NCBI GenBank assembly: GCA_946482585.1
Contig: CAMLSI010000181.1
Span: 1 to 9,761 of the forward strand
Length of the DNA: 9,761 nt
Direction: 5' to 3'
Source: an uncultured Lysobacteraceae bacterium
GTDB taxonomy: Bacteria; Pseudomonadota; Gammaproteobacteria; Xanthomonadales; Rhodanobacteraceae
In this document: positions 1 to 6,082 of the stretch, one piece after another
Numbering within the stretch: the stretch's first letter is position 1
How the letters are laid out: every line of letters begins with the position of its first letter
The notes under the pieces: model-generated
Database searches by the model: none
Seen by the model: only the letters and a program-made list of their open reading frames with translations
What the model was told of the DNA's origin: nothing
Translations under genes and position numbers: made by a program

Positions 1-196
1 CCGCGTCGCTGTCGTCGGTGATAGATTTCATCGGCTCCGGATCGCCACCTGTTATTCCCTGAGTACCGGTCCGGCGTGAAAAGGTTGTGCTGTCGGAGTA
101 CGAGAAGCGGACCCGGGCGTGACCCTGGCCGCAAACCTGCCACTTTTCCCGGTGTAAGTTCGCGTGACGACCGACAGTTCAGGCAGATTCTGCGCC
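1..196. other. Upstream region without a convincing gene
   Basis: I see no convincing complete gene here. One plus-strand frame is open from base 3 and stops with TGA at 60-62, giving a 19-residue tail that ends in PPVIP. It could be the C-terminus of a gene beginning before the window, but that is too short to judge. I found no clear -35/-10 pair for the gene that starts at 197. Confidence 0.3.
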
Positions 197-943
197 ATGG
201 CAGGCCCCCGCATCGACGCAATCCGCCGCGGCGCCCTGCTGGCCGGTCTGACGCTCTCCTCCGCCGCCGCGCGCGCGCAGGACTGGGGCGGCGCGATCGG
301 CTACGGCACCGACAACGTCTACCGCGGCGTCAGCCTGAGTTCGGGGCAACCCGCCTGGCTCGCCGACCTGCACTACCGCGGCGCGGACTGGACCTTCGGC
401 GTCGCGGCGACGCAGGAGCGACCGCCGTTCCAGTCGTCCGGCGCACAGATCACACTGTATGCCGATCGCCATTGGCAGCTCGACGACGACTGGTCCGCAA
501 AAATCGGCGTCGTGCACTACGAATCGCCATGGAACGTCTGGCGCAACGAACTGCGCTACAACGACCTGACGGCGGCGATCGGCTGGCGCGGACGCTGGCG
601 TCTGAGCGTCGCACTGTCGCCGGACATGCCCGGCGTCTTCAGTCCCTTCGGCACGAAGAAGGGCTTCGCCGCCACGACCGAACTCAGCTACACACAGCCG
701 ATCCGCGGCCGCCTCGGCGCGAACGCCGGTGTCGGCTATACGCATATGGATGTCGGCGACCTCGATCTGAGATACCGCAGCACCGGACTGAGCTACGGCT
801 ACGGCAGCGTGGGCCTCAGCTACGGCGCCGGCGACGTCTATATCTATACCTCGCTGCTGTGGTCGTCGCCGGACGCGCTGCGCTACAACACCGGCGCGCG
901 CGACCACACGCGCTGGGTCACGACGGTGATCTGGAGTTTCTGA
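197..943 (+). CDS. TorF-family putative outer-membrane porin-like protein
   Basis: This 248-residue protein is probably an exported outer-membrane beta-barrel of the TorF / Gcw_chp (TIGR02001-type) family, whose substrate is unknown. Residues 1-27 look like a signal peptide: two arginines, then a hydrophobic stretch ALLAGLTLSSAAA and an ARA cleavage site before QDW. The mature N-terminus carries the family hallmark TDNVYRGVSLSSGQPA at about 38-53. The rest alternates polar and aromatic residues with many Tyr/Trp/Gly, and the protein ends in Trp-Ser-Phe, the C-terminal aromatic expected of a barrel protein. I chose ATG at 197 because it places the signal peptide at the N-terminus. The frame is also open to a GTG at 164, which would add 11 residues with no better ribosome site. 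AGG at 181-183 is only a weak Shine-Dalgarno match. The cupredoxin gene follows 92 bases downstream on the same strand. Confidence 0.8.
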   Translation: MAGPRIDAIRRGALLAGLTLSSAAARAQDWGGAIGYGTDNVYRGVSLSSGQPAWLADLHYRGADWTFGVAATQERPPFQSSGAQITLYADRHWQLDDDWSAKIGVVHYESPWNVWRNELRYNDLTAAIGWRGRWRLSVALSPDMPGVFSPFGTKKGFAATTELSYTQPIRGRLGANAGVGYTHMDVGDLDLRYRSTGLSYGYGSVGLSYGAGDVYIYTSLLWSSPDALRYNTGARDHTRWVTTVIWSF

Positions 944-995
944 AACGCATCGCGGGACAACCATTTCGCGCGCCGCCCGCACTCACTGCCTACGA

Positions 996-1014
996 ACCGC
1001 GCATCCGGCGCGGT
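996..1014 (+). other. Short stem-loop between the porin and cupredoxin genes
   Basis: ACCGCGC at 996-1002 and GCGCGGT at 1008-1014 are perfect inverted repeats around a 5-base loop, followed by GTTTCG. It lies 53 bases after the porin-like gene and 22 bases before the cupredoxin start. It could be a weak terminator for the first gene or a structure in the leader of the second. The T run is only three bases, so I do not call it a terminator. Confidence 0.35.
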
Positions 1015-1035
1015 GTTTCGCTACGGAGGCAATTC

Positions 1036-1812
1036 ATGAATCGGCGCATCGTCCGCGGGCTCGCAGGCATCTGCCTGCTGCTCGCTTCCACTCTGGCTAC
1101 GGCGGCCAATCACATCGTGACGGTCGGCGGCGGCGGCAACGGCTATTCGCCGTCGACTCTGACGATCCAGGCCGGCGACACGGTGACTTTTCGCAATGCG
1201 GGCGGTTTCCACAATGTCGTCGCCGACGACGGCTCGTTCCGCTGCTCCACCGACTGCGCGCGCGACGGCTACGTCACGGGCGGCGGACCCAGCTCCAATG
1301 AATGGTCGCAGACGCTGACCTTCAACGATCCGGGCACGGTCGGCTACTACTGCAGCGCGCACGGCGCGGCCGGCGGCATCGGCATGTCGGGCAAGATCAT
1401 CGTGCAGGGCGGCGGATCGAGCTTCGCGATCGGCAATGCCGTCAGCGGCAACTGGTTCAATCCGGCGCAGAGCGGCCACGGCTTCCAGCTCGAGAAGGTC
1501 AACGACACGACGGTGACCGCGTTCTGGTTCACGTTCGATGCGAACGGCAACCAGGTCTGGATCCTCGGCGTCGGCCAGCTCGTGAACAACCGCATCGAGA
1601 TGCAGGCCGTGAAGAGCCGCGGCGGCCGCTTCCCGCCGAACTTCGATCCGACCCAGATCACGAATCCGCCCTGGGGCACGCTGACCTTCACGTTCACCGG
1701 CTGCAACGCCGGCAGCGTGGCCTGGACATCGACCGATCCGCTGTTCACTGCCTCGGGCACGCTCGCGCTCGAACGCGTGACCTCGATTGCGGGAACCAGC
1801 TGCACGCAGTAG
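1036..1812 (+). CDS. Secreted cupredoxin (type 1 copper) with added C-terminal domain
   Basis: This is a 258-residue exported protein with two parts. Residues 1-23 form a signal peptide (RRIVRGLAGICLLLASTLATA). Residues about 25-124 are a plastocyanin/azurin-like cupredoxin. The candidate copper ligands are His59 in FHNVV, Cys106 and His109 in YYCSAHG, and Met117 in GIGMSG, the usual His-Cys-His-Met set of a blue copper site. Cys70 and Cys74 could form a disulfide. After a GGGSS linker, residues about 132-248 form a separate beta-rich domain beginning GNWFNPAQSGHGFQLE, a motif I associate with secreted proteins of Xanthomonadales, with no known function. The likely role is periplasmic or extracellular electron transfer or copper handling. 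ATG 1036 is chosen for the signal peptide and the GGAGG ribosome site at 1025-1029. The frame happens to be open back to base 76, so a longer start would be wrong. Confidence 0.87.
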   Translation: MNRRIVRGLAGICLLLASTLATAANHIVTVGGGGNGYSPSTLTIQAGDTVTFRNAGGFHNVVADDGSFRCSTDCARDGYVTGGGPSSNEWSQTLTFNDPGTVGYYCSAHGAAGGIGMSGKIIVQGGGSSFAIGNAVSGNWFNPAQSGHGFQLEKVNDTTVTAFWFTFDANGNQVWILGVGQLVNNRIEMQAVKSRGGRFPPNFDPTQITNPPWGTLTFTFTGCNAGSVAWTSTDPLFTASGTLALERVTSIAGTSCTQ

Positions 1813-1829
1813 TCGGAAAGCCGAAGGAA

Positions 1830-1871
1830 AGCGGCAGGAACCGGAGCAACGCCTGCCGGTTCCTGTCCGCT
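1830..1871. terminator. Stem-loop 1 of the convergent gap
   Basis: Bases 1830-1844 pair with 1856-1871 to give a 15-bp stem with a single bulged T (1866) and an 11-base loop. The core arm is CAGGAACCGG against CCGGTTCCTG. It starts 17 bases after the cupredoxin stop, which is the right place for its terminator. No T tract follows, so it may act with Rho, as an mRNA 3' end protector, or as a REP-like element rather than as a classical intrinsic terminator. Confidence 0.6.
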
Positions 1872-1883
1872 GGATCCGGTTCG

Positions 1884-1893
1884 TGTTCGAACA
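1884..1893. other. 10-bp palindrome between the two stem-loops
   Basis: TGTTCGAACA is a perfect 10-bp palindrome midway between the two larger stem-loops. It is too tight to make a stable hairpin, so a protein-binding half-site pair is possible, but nothing else supports that. Confidence 0.3.
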
Positions 1894-1896
1894 GGG

Positions 1897-1932
1897 AGGA
1901 ACCGGCGAAACGCGCTCTGCTCGCCGGTTCCT
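1897..1932. terminator. Stem-loop 2 of the convergent gap
   Basis: AGGAACCGGCGA at 1897-1908 pairs perfectly with TCGCCGGTTCCT at 1921-1932 (12 bp, 12-base loop). It lies 18 bases beyond the stop of the minus-strand transporter gene and so is placed as that gene's terminator. Like stem-loop 1 it lacks a T tract. It shares the 9-base arm AGGAACCGG with stem-loop 1. Confidence 0.6.
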
Positions 1933-1950
1933 GCCTGCCAGCCAAGATCT

Positions 1951-2862
1951 TCAGTAGCCGAGCAGCCAGCGCCACAACGGCAGGCTCAGCATCGACAGCA
2001 CGACGCCATAGCCCACCAAGGCCGAGCCGAGCTCGGGTGACAGCCGCGCCATCGCCGCCAGAGCGGCTGCGGTGATCATCGGCGGCATGGCCGATTCGAG
2101 CACGACGGCGGCGCGCGCATCCGCATCGAGTCCGATCGCCGCGCAGAGCAGCAGCGCGAGCGCCGGCATCAGCAGCAGTTTTCCCGCAAGACCCAGGCCC
2201 AGCGGCAGCAGTTGCGCACGCGGCAGACGCAGCCTCAGCTGCATGCCGAGCGCGATGCCGACCATCGGCAGCATCGCGCTCGCGAGCTGCTGCAGCACGT
2301 TGACGATTTCGACGGGAAGTTCGGCCGGCACCACGGTCAATGCGAGCACGAGCGCGACGAACGGCGGGAACCGCAGTACGCGCGCGAGCACGACGGCCGG
2401 CGTCGGACGCACGCCGCCCGAGTAGATCGCGATCACGGTCAGACCGAAGGTCGACAGGATCAGAAAGCTGCCGAACTGGTCGTAGAGCACGGCGAACGGC
2501 ATGGCACCGGGGCTCGCGAGCACCGGGATCAGCGCGTATCCGAGAAATGAGGTGTTGCCGAGCGGCACTTCGAGCAACAGCACGGCCGTATCGGGACGCC
2601 GCAGCCTGAACGCGCGCGACGCCGCGAGCACCAGCAGCGTGCTGAAGATCGTCAGCAGCCACGGCACCAGCGCGACACTGACGGTCGACGCCGCGAAGTC
2701 GAGTTTGGGTACCTGCAGCAGGATCGACGCCGGCATGCAGACATAGAGCACGACGATGTTGAGCGCATCGGGAGCGCTGTCGGGCACGAGCCGGCGCCAA
2801 GCCAGCGCGCGGCCGAGCGCCATCAACAGCAGGACGAAGGCAAAGGCGGCGAAAACGGACAT
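1951..2862 (-). CDS. AEC-family membrane transporter (auxin efflux carrier-like permease)
   Basis: This 303-residue integral membrane protein has about ten hydrophobic segments spread evenly over its length, matching the usual size of bacterial AEC permeases. Family features are visible: GNTSFLGYAL at 102-111 and YDQFGSFL at 127-134 in the first half, then LPMVGIALGMQL at 198-209 and ESAMPPMITA at 256-265 in the second, consistent with the inverted two-repeat fold. Bacterial members are predicted to carry malate, malonate or other organic anions; the substrate here cannot be read. I chose ATG at 2862 because it begins directly with the first membrane segment (MSVFAAFAFVLLLMALGRAL). The frame is open 30 codons further upstream, but that part is arginine-rich and unlike the family. 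The ribosome site is weak. It lies 135 bases downstream of speE on the same strand, with a strong stem-loop between, so co-transcription is uncertain. Confidence 0.87.
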   Translation of the reverse strand: MSVFAAFAFVLLLMALGRALAWRRLVPDSAPDALNIVVLYVCMPASILLQVPKLDFAASTVSVALVPWLLTIFSTLLVLAASRAFRLRRPDTAVLLLEVPLGNTSFLGYALIPVLASPGAMPFAVLYDQFGSFLILSTFGLTVIAIYSGGVRPTPAVVLARVLRFPPFVALVLALTVVPAELPVEIVNVLQQLASAMLPMVGIALGMQLRLRLPRAQLLPLGLGLAGKLLLMPALALLLCAAIGLDADARAAVVLESAMPPMITAAALAAMARLSPELGSALVGYGVVLSMLSLPLWRWLLGY

Positions 2863-2957
2863 GGCGCGACGGCGGATCGCCGGGAACAGGCCGGCAGGGG
2901 CGGGGCTGCAGCTTACCGTCGCGCGCCCGCGCCGCAGCGCCGGTTCGACCAATGGCG

Positions 2958-2988
2958 GTCGCCGCGCGTCGGTCGACGACGCGGCGAC
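2958..2988 (-). terminator. Terminator-like stem-loop after speE
   Basis: GTCGCCGCG at 2958-2966 pairs with CGCGGCGAC at 2980-2988. The stem continues after a bulged A2979 with CGTC/GACG (2967-2970 with 2975-2978) and a GGTC tetraloop, giving 13 bp in all. It begins 9 bases past the speE stop codon on the minus strand. No T tract follows. It probably ends, attenuates or stabilises the speE message before the AEC transporter gene. Confidence 0.5.
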
Positions 2989-2997
2989 GGCCGACGC

Positions 2998-3849
2998 TTA
3001 CTCGCCGAGCGCCTCGCGCACGAATTCCGGCAGCGCGAGCGCGGCGCGATGCATGTCGACATTGTAGTAACGCGTCGGGAACTGCTTGCTCGCCGCGCCG
3101 CGTTCGCGGAAACCGGCGAGATCGGCGCCCTTGCGCACCATGGTGCAGCTCCACCAGCCGGTCGGATAGCAGGGCTGCGGGAAGCTCAGCGTGCGTGCGG
3201 ACTGGAAGCCGGCGCTCTTCATCGCGACACGCATCGACTTGATCAGGTCGAGATGCGCCAGCGGCGATTCGGACTGCTGCACGAGGATGCCGCCATGGCG
3301 CAGCGCCTTGTAGCAGCTCGAATAGAACGCAGCGTTGAACAGGCCTTCGGCCGGGCCGACCGGGTCGGTCGAGTCGACGATGACGACATCGAGCGACTCG
3401 GGCTCGCATTCGGCCATGTACTTGATGCCGTCGATGAACAGCAGCTCGGCGCGCGGATCGTTGTTGGCTTCGCAGAGCTCGGGGAAATACTTTTCGGCCA
3501 GACGCGTGACGCGCTCGTCGATCTCGACCTGCACGGCCTTCTCGACCTCGTCGTGACGCAGCACTTCGCGCAGCGTGCCGCAGTCGCCGCCGCCGATGAT
3601 CACGACGCGCTTGGCGCGCGCATGCGTGAACAGCGCCGGGTGCGACATCATTTCGTGATAGAGGAAGTTGTCGCGGGTCGACACCATCATGCAGCCGTCG
3701 ATGACCATGAGCTTGCCCCAGTCGGTCGTGTCGTAGATCTCGATGGTCTGGAACGGCGTCTTTTCCGCGTGCAGCTTTTCTTTCACGCGGAAACCGATGG
3801 ACGAGCCGGAATGCTCGTGCTGCTCGGTGAACCAGGAGGTCTCGGACAT
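2998..3849 (-). CDS. speE: Spermidine synthase (polyamine aminopropyltransferase)
   Basis: SpeE transfers the aminopropyl group of decarboxylated S-adenosylmethionine to putrescine, giving spermidine and methylthioadenosine in the cytosol. The 283 residues match the usual length. Visible motifs are the N-terminal beta region with DGCMMVSTRDNFLYHEMMSH (51-70), the nucleotide-binding loop GGGDCGTLREVL (86-97), the acidic VEIDERV (108-114), and the active-site stretch VDSTDPVGPAEGLF (158-171). In that stretch Asp159 and Asp162 correspond to the catalytic aspartates of the family. YPTGWWS (228-234) is also typical. ATG 3849 is chosen because the family begins at this point; the 78 codons open upstream have no family character and run through the promoter region. 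The gene is divergent from speA, the first enzyme of the arginine route to putrescine. A TACAAT box lies 39 bases upstream. No speD or agmatine-processing gene is in the window. Confidence 0.97.
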   Translation of the reverse strand: MSETSWFTEQHEHSGSSIGFRVKEKLHAEKTPFQTIEIYDTTDWGKLMVIDGCMMVSTRDNFLYHEMMSHPALFTHARAKRVVIIGGGDCGTLREVLRHDEVEKAVQVEIDERVTRLAEKYFPELCEANNDPRAELLFIDGIKYMAECEPESLDVVIVDSTDPVGPAEGLFNAAFYSSCYKALRHGGILVQQSESPLAHLDLIKSMRVAMKSAGFQSARTLSFPQPCYPTGWWSCTMVRKGADLAGFRERGAASKQFPTRYYNVDMHRAALALPEFVREALGE

Positions 3850-3887
3850 GGCGCGGTATCTCGGGGGAGGTCGGATCGGGGCGCGCG

Positions 3888-3893
3888 ATTGTA
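3888..3893 (-). promoter_or_regulatory. Putative -10 box for speE
   Basis: Read on the minus strand this is TACAAT, one base from the sigma70 consensus TATAAT, inside GGTACAATCGCG. The -35 at 17-base spacing would be GACCCA (3911-3916), a poor match, so an activator or an extended -10 may be needed. The start codon is 39 bases downstream. Confidence 0.5.
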
Positions 3894-3932
3894 CCGGTTC
3901 CCTGCCCCCTTGGGTCGCGTCCGCCGGTGTCA

Positions 3933-3960
3933 TCGACGCTGGACGTTCGGCCAGTACAAT
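3933..3960 (+). promoter_or_regulatory. Putative sigma70-type promoter for speA
   Basis: TACAAT at 3955-3960 is a good -10 box. TCGACG at 3933-3938, spaced by 16 bases, matches four of six -35 positions. Transcription would start near 3967, leaving a leader of about 115 bases before the speA start. The context AGTACAATGCGCG mirrors the speE box GGTACAATCGCG on the other strand. Confidence 0.55.
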
Positions 3961-3967
3961 GCGCGGT

Positions 3968-4005
3968 CCGACGGCCCCGCGGCGTGCGAGGCTTCCGGTC
4001 GTCGG
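3968..4005 (+). other. Stem-loop at the head of the speA leader
   Basis: CCGACGGCC (3968-3976) can pair with GGTCGTCGG (3997-4005), a 9-bp stem with one G-U pair and a 20-base loop. If transcription starts near 3967 the structure sits at the very 5' end of the speA mRNA, where it could protect the message or take part in control. It resembles no riboswitch I recognise. Confidence 0.35.
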
Positions 4006-4082
4006 CAAGGTGGCCCGTGTCACCGTGTTTCGTCCAGGCCCGCCGCTGCGACGCACCTTTCGACAGTTGAGGAACCGCGTCA

Positions 4083-5972
4083 ATGACGAATGCGTGGAAC
4101 GTGGAACAGGCGCGCCAGCGCTACGCCGTGCCCTACTGGGGCGAGAATTACTTCGATATCGATGCGCAGGGACGGATGGTCGCGCAGCCGCAGGGACCGG
4201 ACGGTCCGGCGCTCGCGTTCGACGACATCGTCGCGAGCGCGCAGGCGCAGGGCTCGCGGCTGCCGCTGCTGGTGCGCTTCTCCGACATCCTGCATCACCG
4301 CCGCGGCCGGCTTCAGGCCGCTTTCGCGAAGGTCATGGCCGACTGGGACTACGCCGGCGGCTACACCGCCGTGTTCCCGATCAAGACCAACCAGCAGCGC
4401 GGGGTCGCCGGCGAGCTCGCCGCGCACGGCGACCAGGGCTTCGGTCTCGAAGCCGGTTCCAAGCCGGAACTCATGGCCGTGCTCGCGCTCGCCAAGCCCG
4501 GCAGCACGGTGATCTGCAACGGCTACAAGGATCGCGAGTACATCCGTCTCGCGCTGATCGGCCGCCGCCTCGGCCTCGAAATCTACATCGTCATCGAAAA
4601 ACCGTCGGAACTCGGCCATGTCATCGAGGAGTCGCGCGCGCTCGGCGTCGAGCCGCTGCTCGGCGTGCGCATGCGCCTGGCGACGCTCGGCGCGGGCAAG
4701 TGGCAGAACACCGGCGGCGACAAGGCCAAATTCGGCCTGACCCCGCGCCAGGTGCTCGACCTCGTCGAACAGCTGCGCGCGCACCGCCTCGACCACACCC
4801 TGAAACTGCTGCATTTCCACATGGGATCGCAGCTCAGCAACGTGCGCGACATCGCCGCGGGCATGCGCGAAGCGGTGCGCTACTTCGTGGAATTGTCCAA
4901 AATGGGACTGCCGATCGCGACCATGGACGTCGGCGGCGGTCTCGGCGTCGACTACGAAGGTTCGCGTTCGCGCTCGTTCTGCTCGATCAACTACGGGCTC
5001 GAGCAGTATGCGGCGACCATCGTGCAGCCGCTCGCGGAAGCCTGCGCGGAGCACGGCCTCAAGGCGCCGCGCGTGATCACCGAAGCCGGCCGCGCGATGA
5101 CCGCGCACCACGCCGTGCTCATCGTCAACGTCAGCGAAGTCGAACAGGCGCCGAGCGGCGCGATCCCGCCCGAGCGCGCGAACGAGCCCGCCGTGCTGCG
5201 CCACCTGCGCGAGATCCATGCCGAACTCGACGAGCGCCCGCTGCTGGAGCTGTACCAGGAAGCCCTGCACCACGTCGCCGAAGGGCAGACGCTGTATGCG
5301 CTCGGCCAGCTCTCGCTCGCCGATCGTGCGCGCCTCGACGACCTGTTCTACGCGATCGTCACGGTCGTGCGCACGCGCCTCAAGCCCGAGGAACGCGCAC
5401 ATCGCCAGGCCATCGACGAACTCGACCTGCGCCTCGTCGACAAGTACTTCGTCAATTTCTCGGTGTTCGAATCGATTCCCGACGTCTGGGCCATCGATCA
5501 GGTATTCCCGATCGTGCCGCTGACGCGGCTCGCCGAGGAACCGACGCGCCGCGGCGTGATCGGCGACCTGACCTGCGACTCGGACGGACGCATCGACCAG
5601 TATGTCGAGGAAGACGGTCTCGACGTGAGCCTGCCGCTGCACGAACTGCGGCCCGGCGAATCGTATCGCCTCGGCATCTTCATGGTCGGCGCGTACCAGG
5701 AAACGCTCGGCGACATCCACAACCTGTTCGGCGATACCGATGCGGTCAGCGTGCACGTCGGCGCCGACGGCACGGCGCAGCTGTCGCAGTTCAAGCGCGG
5801 CGATTCCTGCGACGTCATGCTGGACTACGTCGGCTACGACCTGAAGGCGCTGCGCCAGGCCTATCGCGACAAGATCGACGCATCCGGTCTGGACGAGGCG
5901 GCGGCGCGCCAGTTCGAAGAGGTGCTCGAAACCGGATTGACCGGCTACACCTATCTGGCCGAGGCGCCGTGA
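4083..5972 (+). CDS. speA: Biosynthetic arginine decarboxylase
   Basis: SpeA is the PLP-dependent fold III decarboxylase that converts arginine to agmatine, the first step of the agmatine route to putrescine. The 629 residues match the family (about 630-660). The PLP lysine is Lys101 in VFPIKTNQQR. The barrel continues with GLEAGSKPEL (121-130), the HFHMGSQ motif (244-250), the glycine-rich phosphate-binding DVGGGLGVDYEG (282-293) and EAGRAMTAHHA (334-344). The C-terminal part contains the family helical insert region and then DLTCDSDGR (495-503), whose Cys498 is the expected active-site cysteine from the partner subunit, and GAYQETLGDIHNLFGDT (536-552). ATG 4083 follows the ribosome site TGAGGA at 4068-4073 with 9-base spacing. 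The gene is divergent from speE and is probably transcribed alone from the promoter at 3933-3960, ending at the stem-loop just after the stop. A 667-codon antisense open frame over it is a GC artefact. Confidence 0.97.
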   Translation: MTNAWNVEQARQRYAVPYWGENYFDIDAQGRMVAQPQGPDGPALAFDDIVASAQAQGSRLPLLVRFSDILHHRRGRLQAAFAKVMADWDYAGGYTAVFPIKTNQQRGVAGELAAHGDQGFGLEAGSKPELMAVLALAKPGSTVICNGYKDREYIRLALIGRRLGLEIYIVIEKPSELGHVIEESRALGVEPLLGVRMRLATLGAGKWQNTGGDKAKFGLTPRQVLDLVEQLRAHRLDHTLKLLHFHMGSQLSNVRDIAAGMREAVRYFVELSKMGLPIATMDVGGGLGVDYEGSRSRSFCSINYGLEQYAATIVQPLAEACAEHGLKAPRVITEAGRAMTAHHAVLIVNVSEVEQAPSGAIPPERANEPAVLRHLREIHAELDERPLLELYQEALHHVAEGQTLYALGQLSLADRARLDDLFYAIVTVVRTRLKPEERAHRQAIDELDLRLVDKYFVNFSVFESIPDVWAIDQVFPIVPLTRLAEEPTRRGVIGDLTCDSDGRIDQYVEEDGLDVSLPLHELRPGESYRLGIFMVGAYQETLGDIHNLFGDTDAVSVHVGADGTAQLSQFKRGDSCDVMLDYVGYDLKALRQAYRDKIDASGLDEAAARQFEEVLETGLTGYTYLAEAP

Positions 5973-5976
5973 CACC

Positions 5977-6020
5977 GCGCGGCGGCGCGACCGGCGCGCG
6001 CACCGGTTCCGCCGCCGCGC
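5977..6020 (+). terminator. Long GC-rich stem-loop after speA
   Basis: GCGCGGCGGCG (5977-5987) pairs perfectly with CGCCGCCGCGC (6010-6020). Past one C-C mismatch the stem resumes with G-U and ACCGG/CCGGT (5990-5994 with 6003-6007), leaving an 8-base loop. It starts 4 bases after the speA stop. No T tract follows, so termination may be Rho-assisted, or the structure may stabilise the 3' end. Confidence 0.55.
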
Positions 6021-6082
6021 CAATGGAGCTACCGTAGTTGGTCGCAATCCGGCCGATTCGGCAACGACACGGGAAACGTGCA

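Noticed and set aside
76..1035. Open plus-strand frame running through the porin gene into the cupredoxin gene
   Set aside because: The first 320 codons are arginine-rich and lie in another frame of the porin-like gene. The cupredoxin has its own signal peptide and a GGAGG ribosome site at 1036, so this is an accidental extension.
2910..2952. TTGGTC ... TAAGCT as a promoter for the AEC gene on the minus strand
   Set aside because: Spacing of about 31 bases is far too long and both boxes match poorly.
1745..3409. Minus-strand 554-codon frame over the AEC gene and part of speE
   Set aside because: It overlaps two well-supported genes in another frame, and its composition is that of a GC shadow.
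4453..4460. Further CCGGTTCC copy inside speA
   Set aside because: It lies in codons for the conserved AGSK segment and needs no regulatory explanation.
3743..6037. 764-codon plus-strand frame over the speE start and speA
   Set aside because: Arginine/alanine-rich shadow frame of speA with no domain. The ATG at 3959 inside it overlaps the TACAAT box and does not make a closed upstream ORF.
6043..6048. CGCAAT as a -10 box for the reductase gene
   Set aside because: Only three of six positions fit and no acceptable -35 is at the right distance.
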